This document shows, piece by piece, positions 45,905 to 55,402 of a stretch of DNA of 64,000 bases. The stretch spans positions 62,001-126,000 of the forward strand of contig CALEUG010000007.1 of assembly GCA_937920515.1 (NCBI GenBank), read 5' to 3'. This DNA is from an uncultured bacterium (lineage in GTDB: Bacteria; Acidobacteriota; Aminicenantia; Aminicenantales; Saccharicenantaceae). Both the position numbers and the translations under genes were made by a program. The notes beneath the pieces are model-generated. The model was given only the letters and a program-made list of their open reading frames with translations. It was not told the DNA's origin and ran no database searches. Position 1 is the stretch's first letter; every line of letters begins with the position of its first letter.

Positions 45905-45928
45905 ATATATGAAATGTTTTTCATATAT
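45905..45928. promoter_or_regulatory. Second copy of the palindromic operator
   Basis: ATATATGAAA and TTTCATATAT flank TGTT. The core TATATGAA-N6-TTCATATA and the following TTG equal those at 7466-7491. It lies downstream of the GH97 stop and about 420 bases upstream of the SpoIID start, next to the promoter region, and could act on a minus-strand transcript. Confidence 0.6.
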
Positions 45929-45992
45929 TGACCGGCTGGAATCGTTCCCGGGAGCTTCTTCTTAAAAGCACGAACTCCTCAATTCCTGCCCA

Positions 45993-47999
45993 TCATGTGG
46001 CCGGGGTCAGCCTGACCACAGCTCCCCCGCCGGGGGCCAGCTTTAATTTTATCGTTTCCCCAGAAGCCATTTTATGGCTATGGTGGCTGAAATCGGAAGC
46101 AAAACGGCTGGCATTCGGCCCGTCCAGCCAGAAGTCCGCCTTCCAGAGCTTCCCCGGCTCAAGGAAATCCAGCTTCAGTTCAAATTCCCTCGGTGTCCAG
46201 TCAGTCATGGCCCCCAGATACCAGTTATCCCCGTTCTTTCTGGCCACCACCGCGAAATCCCCTATCTTCGCTTCCAGGACCCTGGTTTCATCCCAGACCG
46301 TGGGCACCCTAACCAGAAAATCCATGACTTCTGGTTCCCGGAGGTAAGCGGAGGGAGAGTCGCACAGCATCTGGAGCGGCGACTCATAGACAACATACAT
46401 GGCCAGCTGGTGGCACCTGGTGCCCTGGCTCATGGGCAAATCAAACACGGCCCGGAACTGCTTTTCCTGGGCATTGCGCATGGCCCCGGGCGTATAATCC
46501 ATCGGGCCGGCCAGCATCCTGATAAACGGAAGCATCAGGTCGTGGTCGGGCGTAACCAGACTGCTCCATTTGCTGTATTCCAGGCCGAGCACCCCTTCCT
46601 TGGTCAGGATGTTGGGAAAAGCCCTTCTCAGACCGACCGGTTTATGGGCCCCGTGGAAATCGACTACCAGGCGCCGGCGGGCAGCCGCGGCTGCGCAGCG
46701 CCGGTAAAAATTGACCATTTTCTGGTCATCCCGGTTCATGAAGTCGACCTTTATCCCCTTCACCCCTATTTTCTGAAAATAATCCAGAGCCCGGTCGAGC
46801 TGTCGGTCCAGGGTCAGCCAGACGCACCAGAGAATCAGCCCGACATTCTTCTGCTGGCCATAATTTATCAGCTCTTCCAGGTTTATCTCCGGGTTGACCC
46901 TGAACAGGTCGGCCGGGTCAGACCAGCCTTCGTCCAGGATGACGTACTCGATTCCGTATTTTGAAGCAAAATCTATGTAGTACTTGTAGGTCTCGGTATT
47001 GACCCCGGACTTGAAATCAACCCCGTAAACATTGTTGGCATTCCACCAGTCCCAGGCCACCTTTCCAGGCTTGATCCAGGAGGTGTCCCTGAGCTCCAGC
47101 TCCGGAGACAACCGGTAGACGATATCAGTGCTGATGAGGTCAGCATCTTTTTCAGCCAGGACTATCAGGCGCCAGGGGTACTGCCGACCACCCCTGGTTT
47201 CGGCGATGTAATCGGCCGACCTGACCACCTCCAGCTCCCGGTCGCTCTTCTCTCGCAATTTTTCTTCCAGCGGGTAGGGCGCGAACTTGCCCATAAGACC
47301 TGGAAGGCCCTGGTCGCTGGCCGTGAGGAACATGCCGGGATAATCATCCACGGCCACGTCGGTAATGGCCACCCTGAGCCCATCAGGTATTTCAACCACC
47401 ACCGGGGTAAAACCGAAACGTTCCTGCCCAACATCCTTCAAGGGCAGGTAGCTGTAATTGCTTTCGAAAGAGGTGTGAAAGCCCCTGGTGAAAGGAAAAT
47501 AGACCTGATAATTGTCGGGGAAATTGAACCTGGCCTCCTCGGACCGTATTTTAATCGGCACCCGGTAGCCCGTATAGAAACGGTAGGCCAGTCCGTCGTC
47601 ATAGACCCTGAAAATCAGGCCAAAATTTCCCCTGAACTTGAGGTTGACCTCGTTATACCGGTCAACAATCACCGCCCGTTTTTCCCTGACCGGTGGGTTG
47701 ATGGTCGTATCCCTTTTGGTCCTGGCGGTATTCTCCAGGACCGGCCTTCTTCCCAGCACCACGTTGTCGTTTATTGTCATAGAGACCGTGGAAGGAGCCA
47801 GAATCTGCCTTCCATCAAAATAGACGGAGTAGGCAATCTGGTTCCCGAGTTCGATTTTAACCTCGACCCGGCCATTCGGAGAGCTGACTGAAATCCCGGA
47901 AGAAGCTCTCCCCTGCCCTGGCAAAAGGGCCGAAGTTACGGCCCCCGCCAGTAATATACCGGCAAATATTAAAAAGCGAAAGAAGACATTCATTCTCAT
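45993..47999 (-). CDS. Glycoside hydrolase family 97
   Basis: 668 residues. Signal peptide, then the GH97 N-terminal beta-sandwich (SVSSPNGRVEVKIELGNQIAYSV, DGLAYRFY), a catalytic TIM barrel with WDWWNANNVYGVDFKSG, IEYVILDEGW and GIKVDFMNRDDQ, and DFHGAHKPVGLRRAFPN. The Asp in KVDF is the nucleophile position of retaining GH97 enzymes; inverting SusB-type members lack it. It is therefore predicted to be a retaining alpha-galactosidase or alpha-glucosidase. AGGAGG precedes the ATG. Exported to the periplasm. Divergent from the M14 gene. Confidence 0.93.
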   Translation of the reverse strand: MRMNVFFRFLIFAGILLAGAVTSALLPGQGRASSGISVSSPNGRVEVKIELGNQIAYSVYFDGRQILAPSTVSMTINDNVVLGRRPVLENTARTKRDTTINPPVREKRAVIVDRYNEVNLKFRGNFGLIFRVYDDGLAYRFYTGYRVPIKIRSEEARFNFPDNYQVYFPFTRGFHTSFESNYSYLPLKDVGQERFGFTPVVVEIPDGLRVAITDVAVDDYPGMFLTASDQGLPGLMGKFAPYPLEEKLREKSDRELEVVRSADYIAETRGGRQYPWRLIVLAEKDADLISTDIVYRLSPELELRDTSWIKPGKVAWDWWNANNVYGVDFKSGVNTETYKYYIDFASKYGIEYVILDEGWSDPADLFRVNPEINLEELINYGQQKNVGLILWCVWLTLDRQLDRALDYFQKIGVKGIKVDFMNRDDQKMVNFYRRCAAAAARRRLVVDFHGAHKPVGLRRAFPNILTKEGVLGLEYSKWSSLVTPDHDLMLPFIRMLAGPMDYTPGAMRNAQEKQFRAVFDLPMSQGTRCHQLAMYVVYESPLQMLCDSPSAYLREPEVMDFLVRVPTVWDETRVLEAKIGDFAVVARKNGDNWYLGAMTDWTPREFELKLDFLEPGKLWKADFWLDGPNASRFASDFSHHSHKMASGETIKLKLAPGGGAVVRLTPAT

Positions 48000-48256
48000 G
48001 CCACCTCCTTGAACCGGGCCTGCCCGCCATGGTTTTCAGGTCCATTTCCAGGATAGATTATCAGTCGGCCTGAAGTTAAAAACAATATAACCATCTTGGT
48101 TTATTATCCCCGGGCCTGATTATAAATTCAAACACAATTTTAAGACTAACTCTTTTGCTTCCAGTTCTGCCAAAAACAAACCGGACGTTCGGCCGCTTAA
48201 AATTTTTTTCACCGGCCGGAAAATAAATGATAAAATTCAGGGCAGTGAGGGTCAAA

Positions 48257-51200
48257 ATGCTGCGAAAATTATTTTTATCTTTGATCATCATGGTCCTGCT
48301 GGCTCCTCCAGTCAGGGCCGGAGATTTCAGCCTGTCCCATCTTTTCCGCCAGGGAAAAACTCTTCTGGACGAAGACGGTGACGGCCTGAGCGAAAAAATC
48401 GCCCTGGCCATAATCATACCTGACCATCCCCTTCCTGAAGAAACAGCGCTGGCCGCCGACCTGGCGGCCAGAATCAACCTGGAAAGCCTGGCCCTTGACT
48501 TTAACCTGGTCTACCGGGAATCTGAAATCAAGGACTTCTCGCGCCTGAAGAACCCGGTCCTGATTGGCTCCAGGTTGAAGCTGGCCAGGAAAATCCTCCT
48601 GGCCGAAAAAATCGACCCGGCTGGCCTGAAAGCCGGTGAAGGATTGGTGGCGGCCTTTAACCACCAGGGGCAAGCCGGACTGCTCTGCCTGGCCGGTTCA
48701 CCCCAAACCCTGCTCCAGACAGGGCGGGCTTTTTTCCTGCGCTGGCCCTACTTCTGGGAAATCTGGGGCCGGGAATCTGGCTACACCTACGAAAGGCTGG
48801 AGAAAGATCTGGAGAAATTCCTGGAAGGTCTGAAAATCAGGCCTAAAGGAATGTCCATCACCAGGCTGCTTTACACCTTCCCGGCCGCCTCCAGCCTTCC
48901 GGCCAGCCTTAATTCCCTGAATTTTGAGGCCGCCGGCGAGATTGCTGCCCTGACGTTGAAGCTTGATTTCGCTCTGGCCTCCGACCTGGAAAAGGTGGCC
49001 GCCTCCCTGCGCCAGTTATCACTGGAGAGAAACCTGGGGCAGAACACAGAACTCCTGGCCTGCCCGGCCTGCGCCCGCCTGGAATTCATCCTCAATGCTC
49101 CGGGCCAGGAAGAGAGGGTCGGTCTGCCCCGGCCCGGCTCCTCCCGGAGGCTTCTTACCCCGGGCTTCAAAGAAATTCCCAGGGTTCCGGACAAACCCAG
49201 GCAGTTTGACCTGACCGAGCTTTTTACCATTAAAGGGCTGTATGCTGACCGCAACGGTGATGGAATTACCGACGGAATAGAAACTGCTGTAATCATCCCT
49301 GCCAATTACAACGGAGGCAGTCTCCCGCTCCTGGCCACCAGGCTGGTGCTGGAGACAGCCGGCGGTTCCTTTCCGCTGGTATACCTGGATAAAGAAATTG
49401 AAAGCCCCCGGGCGCTGGTGGCTCCAGTCCTGGTGGGTGAGAATGCCCTGACCCGTGACCTGGTTCGAAAAGGCAAACTCCAGGCCCCGGAGCTCCGGCC
49501 CGGGCAGGGAATGATAAAAACGCTGGCCACGGCCCCGAGCGCCTCTGATTCTCTGCTGATCACGGCTCATTCGTCTGAGGACCTGGATAAAACCCTGGCC
49601 TACTTCAGCCTGAAGTTTCCCTACCTGACCGAGTTCAGGAAAGGAGAACCAGAAATTGCCCTGCTTAAAGAAGAAATGGAAAAATTTCTTGAAGGGAAAA
49701 ACGGTGCGGCCGAGGCCTATTTCCAGGACCGGCTGGCTGAAGAAACAAAAAAGCTCCTCCTGGAGAAACCGCAAAGCCTGGAAGTCGCTATATCATTGCC
49801 CGAAGAAAATCCGGCTTTCAAAGATGAGGTTGAATCTTACCTGAAGAAAGAGCTGCCCGGGATAGAGCTTAAAGTCAGGGTCGACTCCATTGGTCAGCCG
49901 GTGGAGGTTCTGAGTGGAACCAGGGAATGGGCCTGGGAAGCCCAAGAGGCCCTCGACCTGGTGAGGGAGACCCTAAATAAAATCACCCGGCCGGAAGGAA
50001 TAATCATCAGCCTGGGACTCAGCGAATCGCCGGCGGTGAGGGATAAGGTCCGGCAGCAGGTTGAAGAGCTCCTCCGGGCCAGGAACCTCCGGGCAGAAGT
50101 GGAAGTTCTCTCCGCCTATAAGTCCGGCTTTTTCTGGTTGAAGGAAAAAGTTCTGCCGCGCCTGAAAAACCTCCCGGTTCAAAGAATTATTGTACGGTTC
50201 GTTGAGGTTAAGGACCAACCCGGGCACCAGGTAAAGCGGTTTTACATCGACCCCAACCGCTGGCTGCAGGAACTCTACCCCGTGGACGAAATCCTGGCCG
50301 CCGAACTGCAGCTTCCGATTGAAAACATCCAGTTTGAAAAAAAGCCCGAGGCGGAGACCATCTACGAGGTCCTGGTTTTTGACCGCCAGGGCAACATTGT
50401 CTTCCAGGATGATTTTTCACCACAAACCAGGGAAATTCCCTTTCTCCGGGTCAGTCCCGAATGGGGTACGGTCACCATCACCACCGGCTGGTGCCGGGTC
50501 AGCCAGAACGGCCAGAACCTGCTGGAGGCACCGGTCCAGACCGACCTGGAAAAATTCTGGGATTTTTACCAGGATGAAATACTCAAACCGCTTCATGACT
50601 TCGTTCTTCAGAAAACCGGGAACGAACCAACCTTCGCCAAGCAGCCCTATTTCAAGAGGCTGGCAGTGGAGCTGTGGCTGAGCGAACCGGATTACCGCCT
50701 CGGGCTGGACGAGGAGATAATCAGTTCGCTGGAAGCCTTGCACGATGAAATATATTTTGACACACTGGACTTGCTGCGGGCCATGACCGGCTGGACGGAA
50801 GAAGACCTGGGATTGCCGGCCGATGCTTCCCGCTCTTCCGCGCCGGGTAATGTCACTCCTATCATCCATCCCTCCACTGAAGGCCAGGCTCCCCGGGCCA
50901 GTTTCAAACTGGAAGATTTTCGTTCCAGAAAGCCCGCTATGACCCTGAGCTGGACATCAGGCAACAGGCCGCCGGCCAGGAAAACCCTGGAATTCAACCC
51001 GATAAAACCCAGGAGCCTCCGGCTGGACGAGCTGGTCTACAATTCTGCTCAGGATTGCCTGGAGTCAGCCGGCCTGTTGCTACAGGTGGAAAAGGAAGCC
51101 GATTACACCCGGCTGGCTTCAATGCTGGAGGTTTTCAGCTATCAGAGGGAGAAAACAGCCAACCTCCAGTTTTTTTCTTTCCCCGGAATTAAAAACCTTA

Positions 51201-52390
51201 AAATAAGAGTTCAATTCCAGGACCTGAGCTTCGAACGGACTATTCCGATAACCCCTCCCCGGCTGGAGAACTCAAGACCCGGCCAGAAACCGCAGGCCGT
51301 TGACATCCCGGCTGACCGGATAATCGGACCGGAAGAATGCCTGGAGATGGCCGCCGGACTGGCCCGCCACCCGGCTGTCAGGAGCTATGTGGGAGGATAT
51401 TCTTACGAAGGAAGAGCGGTGCCGGTCCTGGAAATTTACCTGCCGGCCGGTCGCTATGTTTCCCTGCCCAGGCTCATCTCTCTCAAACCGGTGCTGCACC
51501 TGACCGCCCGCCAGCATGCCAACGAAGTTTCGGCCACTAACTATTCGCTGTTATTCGCGCGGTTGCTCACTTCTGACCAGGACTACCAGGACTTTCTCAA
51601 GAAATTCTCTGTGGTCATCCAGCCGATGGAAAACCCGGACGGAGCTGCCCTGGCCCTAAACCTGCTGAAGAATGAGCCCTTTCACAGCCTGCATGCCGGA
51701 AGGTACAGCTCGCTGGGGGTGGACATCGGCTACCAGGTGGGCCTCAGCCAGCCGCTATTGCCGGAAGCCCGGGTCCGCGCCCGGATCAACCGGGACTGGG
51801 TGCCAGATATCTATCTTAACCTGCACGGTTACCCGTCCCACGAATGGGTCCAGGTTTTTTCCGGGTATTCACCCTACCTCTTCCGCGATTACTGGATACC
51901 CAGGGGCTGGTTCACCTACTACCGCCAGTTGAGCCTCGACATCTACCGGCCTTACCGCCAGGCAGCCGAAGAGCTAAAAAAAATCCTGATCGAAGAGATG
52001 AATTCCACGCCGGAAATAAGGGACTCCAACCAGAAGTTTTATTCCCGCTATGAGCGCTGGGCCAGCCGCTGGTCGCCTTTTGTCTCCCCCCTGGAAATAT
52101 ACGATGGGCTGAACATCTTTGCCCGCAGACAATCTTCAACCGAAAACCGCCTGAACCAGCGCAGCCAGATGACCCTGGTGGAACAAACCCCCGAAGTGAT
52201 GGACGAAACGGCCACCGGTTCCTGGCTCGAGTTTCTCTGCCGGCAGGGACTGGCTTACCTGCGCGCCCACGCCATCTACCTGGCCGGCCTGGTTTTTGAG
52301 ACCTCCGTCCTGGAAGAAGAAATCCAGAACAGGATCAGGATTGAATTTCACAGAAAGCGACCCGGCACCTGGAAAAATAAGCCGGGCTGA
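48257..52390 (+). CDS. Giant exported M14-family carboxypeptidase with duplicated N-terminal module
   Basis: 1377 residues after a signal peptide (LRKLFLSLIIMVLLAPPVRA). Residues about 29-200 and 320-490 are two copies of one module, each opening with an Asp-rich loop (DEDGDGLSEKI at 38, DRNGDGITDGI at 331) and a PVLIG/PVLVGE strand. A long middle part of unknown fold follows. The C-terminal M14 domain has the zinc motif H1087-x2-E1090 in ARQHANEVS, the third ligand H1190 in NLHGYPSHEW, and FETSV as possible catalytic Glu region. It should cleave peptides or peptidoglycan stems outside the cell. ATG 48257 is preferred (GAGGG upstream); 48227 is in frame. Confidence 0.8.
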   Translation: MLRKLFLSLIIMVLLAPPVRAGDFSLSHLFRQGKTLLDEDGDGLSEKIALAIIIPDHPLPEETALAADLAARINLESLALDFNLVYRESEIKDFSRLKNPVLIGSRLKLARKILLAEKIDPAGLKAGEGLVAAFNHQGQAGLLCLAGSPQTLLQTGRAFFLRWPYFWEIWGRESGYTYERLEKDLEKFLEGLKIRPKGMSITRLLYTFPAASSLPASLNSLNFEAAGEIAALTLKLDFALASDLEKVAASLRQLSLERNLGQNTELLACPACARLEFILNAPGQEERVGLPRPGSSRRLLTPGFKEIPRVPDKPRQFDLTELFTIKGLYADRNGDGITDGIETAVIIPANYNGGSLPLLATRLVLETAGGSFPLVYLDKEIESPRALVAPVLVGENALTRDLVRKGKLQAPELRPGQGMIKTLATAPSASDSLLITAHSSEDLDKTLAYFSLKFPYLTEFRKGEPEIALLKEEMEKFLEGKNGAAEAYFQDRLAEETKKLLLEKPQSLEVAISLPEENPAFKDEVESYLKKELPGIELKVRVDSIGQPVEVLSGTREWAWEAQEALDLVRETLNKITRPEGIIISLGLSESPAVRDKVRQQVEELLRARNLRAEVEVLSAYKSGFFWLKEKVLPRLKNLPVQRIIVRFVEVKDQPGHQVKRFYIDPNRWLQELYPVDEILAAELQLPIENIQFEKKPEAETIYEVLVFDRQGNIVFQDDFSPQTREIPFLRVSPEWGTVTITTGWCRVSQNGQNLLEAPVQTDLEKFWDFYQDEILKPLHDFVLQKTGNEPTFAKQPYFKRLAVELWLSEPDYRLGLDEEIISSLEALHDEIYFDTLDLLRAMTGWTEEDLGLPADASRSSAPGNVTPIIHPSTEGQAPRASFKLEDFRSRKPAMTLSWTSGNRPPARKTLEFNPIKPRSLRLDELVYNSAQDCLESAGLLLQVEKEADYTRLASMLEVFSYQREKTANLQFFSFPGIKNLKIRVQFQDLSFERTIPITPPRLENSRPGQKPQAVDIPADRIIGPEECLEMAAGLARHPAVRSYVGGYSYEGRAVPVLEIYLPAGRYVSLPRLISLKPVLHLTARQHANEVSATNYSLLFARLLTSDQDYQDFLKKFSVVIQPMENPDGAALALNLLKNEPFHSLHAGRYSSLGVDIGYQVGLSQPLLPEARVRARINRDWVPDIYLNLHGYPSHEWVQVFSGYSPYLFRDYWIPRGWFTYYRQLSLDIYRPYRQAAEELKKILIEEMNSTPEIRDSNQKFYSRYERWASRWSPFVSPLEIYDGLNIFARRQSSTENRLNQRSQMTLVEQTPEVMDETATGSWLEFLCRQGLAYLRAHAIYLAGLVFETSVLEEEIQNRIRIEFHRKRPGTWKNKPG

Positions 52391-52401
52391 TTAGTAGCCG
52401 G

Positions 52402-53034
52402 TCAGAACCTGAAGCCGGTCAGGAGGAGCAGGCTTTTTGTGCGGATATCAGCTTCCGGCTCGGTGGCCACAGATTTCAGGCCTTGGTTGTAACGCACCTC
52501 CAGTATGATATTTCCCGGGGCCAGTTTGATGGCTGCACCCATCCCGCCGAGAAGCAGCAGGTCGGTTCCCTGCAGGTTTTCCACCTCAACCGTTTCTTCC
52601 AGGCCGTCGAAGGTGACCCTGAGCCTGGCTTTCAGGTTCAGCGCGACTGACGGCCCGGCATAAACATAGAATTCCGCCTTTTTAAGGCTGGCGAAATAGT
52701 ATTTAACCAGGACTGGAAGCTCAAGGTAGTCAAAAATGTATCTTTCTCTGTATTCCAGGCCATCTGAATCCAGCCGGTAGACCGAGCCTTTCCGGACAAA
52801 GTTCAGCTCGGTTGCCAGAGCCAGGCGGTACCGGCTGAGCAGTTCGAAAAACACGCCGGTCTGGAGCGATGCCTGCCATCCCTGCTGGTAGGTATCCTGT
52901 CCGAAAAGGCTGGAGACCCCGCCTCCTGTCTTGAAACCGGGACTGATTTTCATTCCGGCCGTAAGGTCAGCGGTCAATAACAGCAGCAAAAGAAACAAGG
53001 ACAGAAAAACCTGCTTTTTAACCCCGGTGATCAT
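52402..53034 (-). CDS. Small outer-membrane beta-barrel protein
   Basis: 210 residues. Signal peptide (KQVFLSLFLLLLLLTADLTAG), then alternating hydrophobic/polar strands with GFKTGGGVSS, LEVRYNQGL and the terminal aromatic LLLLTGFRF, as in OmpW/PorT-type eight-stranded barrels. Function unknown: adhesion, transport or sensing are possible. ATG 53034 is chosen with AGGAG upstream; a longer frame starts inside the GGDEF gene region. Convergent with the M14 gene, 11 bases apart. Confidence 0.82.
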   Translation of the reverse strand: MITGVKKQVFLSLFLLLLLLTADLTAGMKISPGFKTGGGVSSLFGQDTYQQGWQASLQTGVFFELLSRYRLALATELNFVRKGSVYRLDSDGLEYRERYIFDYLELPVLVKYYFASLKKAEFYVYAGPSVALNLKARLRVTFDGLEETVEVENLQGTDLLLLGGMGAAIKLAPGNIILEVRYNQGLKSVATEPEADIRTKSLLLLTGFRF

Positions 53035-53144
53035 AACCAGCTCCTGCTTTCCAGCCCCCATTTTAATACAGCCCCGGAAGAAATTAAAGGCAAACACAAC
53101 GCCAAAAATCGTAGAGGAACTGTCTGGCCAGGAAAGGAGCCGCC

Positions 53145-54401
53145 TCAATCGTAAATGACGTACTGGTTTCCCCCGCGCTCCTTGGCCTGGTACATGGCGG
53201 TGTCGGCCCGGGACATGATTATTTCCTGGTCGACCTGACCGGTAATCATGGCCACACCAATACTCAGGAAGAGGCTGAATGATTTTTGCGGAGTTACAAA
53301 CTGGTAATTTGCCACGCTTTCCAGGAGCCTGGACGCTATGGCTTCCGCTTCCTTTCTCTGGACGCCGTCCAGCAGGATGGCAAACTCATCTCCACCCAGT
53401 CGGATTAACCTGTCCCCGGAACGCAACTGCTTCTGAATGAGACGTCCCAGCTCCACCAGCAGGCTATCGCCCACGTGGTGACCGAAGTTGTCGTTGACCA
53501 GCTTGAAATTATCCAGGTCGATAAAGAACAGAGCGCTGGCTTTGCCCTGCTCGCTTTCCTCAATCAACCGGGGAAGAACAACTTCCAGCATGCGGCGGTT
53601 GGGCAGACCGGTCAGCGGGTCGTGCAGGGCCTGGAAGGCTAATTGCTCCTCCTGGTTTTTTCTTTCAGTGATGTCATAGCAGGAACCAATAAAACCGGCA
53701 AATTCCCCGTCCAGATTGCTGAAGGGCCGACCCACGCACAGGACCCAGCGAACCTGGCCGTCAAATCGCCTCATCCTGAACTCAACTTCAAAAGGTATCC
53801 TTTTCTGCAGGGCCGATTCGTAACTGATCTGGAATCTCTTCTGGTCGGCCTCAGGCAGGTTCTGCAGCCAGCCCTGGCCGGTTTGTTCTTCTGGCCTCCG
53901 ACCGGTAAAAGCCAGCCAGGCCTGGTTGAAATAGTCAAAGCGGCCGTCGGTCCTGGCTCGCCAGATCATGGCCGGGAATTCCTCAAACAGGGTCAGGTAG
54001 AAGTCCCGGGCTTTCTTGACCTTCTCTTCGGCCTCAACAATGGTGGTGATGTCATTCATGACCACCAGGGTGCTGCGGTGATTGTCAAACGGGTCGAGAA
54101 TCTTCTTGACCCTGACCTGGAAGATAATCCGGCCCTTATCGGAGGCCACCTGTTGCTCGAAGGTCAGCTCCCTGGAGTTACCCGAGCTTAGAGCTGATAG
54201 AGGATTGGTTAACCAGGGAAAAATCCGCGAGACGGGAACCCTGGTCCCGTACAGAACCTTATGGAATTCGGGGCTGGGAAAATACTCCAGGCAGCGGTCG
54301 TTAAAATCTTCAATATTGTTATCCAGGTCCAGGAGCAGAGCGGGCGTGGGTACGGTATTGAATATAAGTTTATACCTGTCTTCCTTACTGTCCCAGATCA
54401 C
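53145..54401 (-). CDS. PAS-PAS-GGDEF diguanylate cyclase
   Basis: 418 residues, soluble. The first PAS-like domain starts YKLIFNTVPTPALLLD, the second DFYLTLFEEFPAMIW and ends in a PAC segment (FIGSCYDITERK). The GGDEF domain carries HDPLTGLPNRR, FIDLDNFKLVND and RLGGDEFAILLDG with an intact signature, so it should make c-di-GMP from two GTP. No EAL domain, membrane segments or clear RxxD inhibitory site. Signal is probably a small ligand or redox cue via PAS. Ends 110 bases before the outer-membrane barrel gene. Confidence 0.94.
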   Translation of the reverse strand: MIWDSKEDRYKLIFNTVPTPALLLDLDNNIEDFNDRCLEYFPSPEFHKVLYGTRVPVSRIFPWLTNPLSALSSGNSRELTFEQQVASDKGRIIFQVRVKKILDPFDNHRSTLVVMNDITTIVEAEEKVKKARDFYLTLFEEFPAMIWRARTDGRFDYFNQAWLAFTGRRPEEQTGQGWLQNLPEADQKRFQISYESALQKRIPFEVEFRMRRFDGQVRWVLCVGRPFSNLDGEFAGFIGSCYDITERKNQEEQLAFQALHDPLTGLPNRRMLEVVLPRLIEESEQGKASALFFIDLDNFKLVNDNFGHHVGDSLLVELGRLIQKQLRSGDRLIRLGGDEFAILLDGVQRKEAEAIASRLLESVANYQFVTPQKSFSLFLSIGVAMITGQVDQEIIMSRADTAMYQAKERGGNQYVIYD

Positions 54402-54572
54402 GATCTTACGCCTTGTCTTGATAATAAAATAGGATAAAACCGGCCCGGTGGCAATAACCTCAGAGGGTGATTTTTCGCAAAAAATCTAACCCCCCTTTCT
54501 GCTCTCTGAACTTCTCCTGTCATTTTCCGTATTAATTCTGTATAATCTGGCTTTTGAACACAGGAGGAAACC

Positions 54573-55304
54573 ATGAAAGAAAGAAGAAACCTTATCTTTA
54601 CCCTGGTCCTGCTCATGCTGGCTGCTTTCAGTCTTCAGGGCCTGGCCCAGACCGGGAAAGACATCCTGGAAAACATGATCAAAGCCCTGGGCGGAAGAGA
54701 AACACTGGCCGCCATCAGGGATACCAGGATGAGCGGCACGATGGAAATAATCCAGTTCGGGATGAACGCGCCCTTTACCATGTACCTGAAAGAGCCAGAC
54801 AAATTCCGGATGGAAATGGAAGTTATGGGCATGAGCATGATCCAGGTTTATGACGGGCAGAAGGCCATGATGACCAACCCCCAGACGGGAGGAGTGATAG
54901 AGTTATCGCCTGACCAGTCCGAGCAGATGCGGAGGCAGGCCATGGGAAATGAGGTCACACTCCACCCCGAAAAATTCGGCATCACTTATACCTACAAGGG
55001 TAAAGAAGAGGTGGACGGGAAAACCTGTCACGTTCTGGAACAGAAATTCTCCAACGGCGACACGGCCACCATGTACATAGATGCCGCTACCTTCCTGCCC
55101 TACAAGAGCAAGAGCAAAGGGTTAAGTCCCACTGGAGGCGAAATAGAATCCGAACAGGTCATGTCAGACTACAGGAAAGTTGACGGCACCATGGCTCCTT
55201 TCTCCATCACCGTCTTCCAGGGCGGGGTCGAATATATCAGGATGACCATCAGCGAAATTGTCTACAACACCGGGCTGGACGATTCACTTTTCGTGCTGAA
55301 GTGA
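54573..55304 (+). CDS. Exported LolA/LolB-fold outer-membrane lipoprotein-sorting-like protein
   Basis: 243 residues with a signal peptide (FTLVLLMLAAFSLQGLAQ). The mature part, ALGGRETLAAIRDTRMSGTM, YLKEPDKFRMEM and YDGQKAMMTNP, is the pattern of LolA/LolB-like half-barrel proteins that bind lipids or lipoproteins. No lipobox is present. A true LolA is expected in the genome but this may not be it; the family includes other lipid carriers. AGGAGG precedes the ATG, and TATAAT at 54541-54546 is a plausible -10. It is convergent with the bam operon. Confidence 0.78.
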   Translation: MKERRNLIFTLVLLMLAAFSLQGLAQTGKDILENMIKALGGRETLAAIRDTRMSGTMEIIQFGMNAPFTMYLKEPDKFRMEMEVMGMSMIQVYDGQKAMMTNPQTGGVIELSPDQSEQMRRQAMGNEVTLHPEKFGITYTYKGKEEVDGKTCHVLEQKFSNGDTATMYIDAATFLPYKSKSKGLSPTGGEIESEQVMSDYRKVDGTMAPFSITVFQGGVEYIRMTISEIVYNTGLDDSLFVLK

Positions 55305-55366
55305 TCGAGTTATCTGGTTATCTGGCTGGATTAAGAAGAAAAGGCAGGGGCAAGTAATAAAAGAAG

Positions 55367-55402
55367 CGGATGGGGGTATCCACCCCCACCCGGTTTATTT
55401 TT
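55367..55402. terminator. Bidirectional rho-independent terminator
   Basis: CGGATGGGGG pairs with CCCCCACCCG around TATCCA with one mismatch and is followed by GTTTATTTTTTT on the plus strand. It overlaps the end of fabZ and separates it from the convergent LolA-like gene. Confidence 0.75.
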
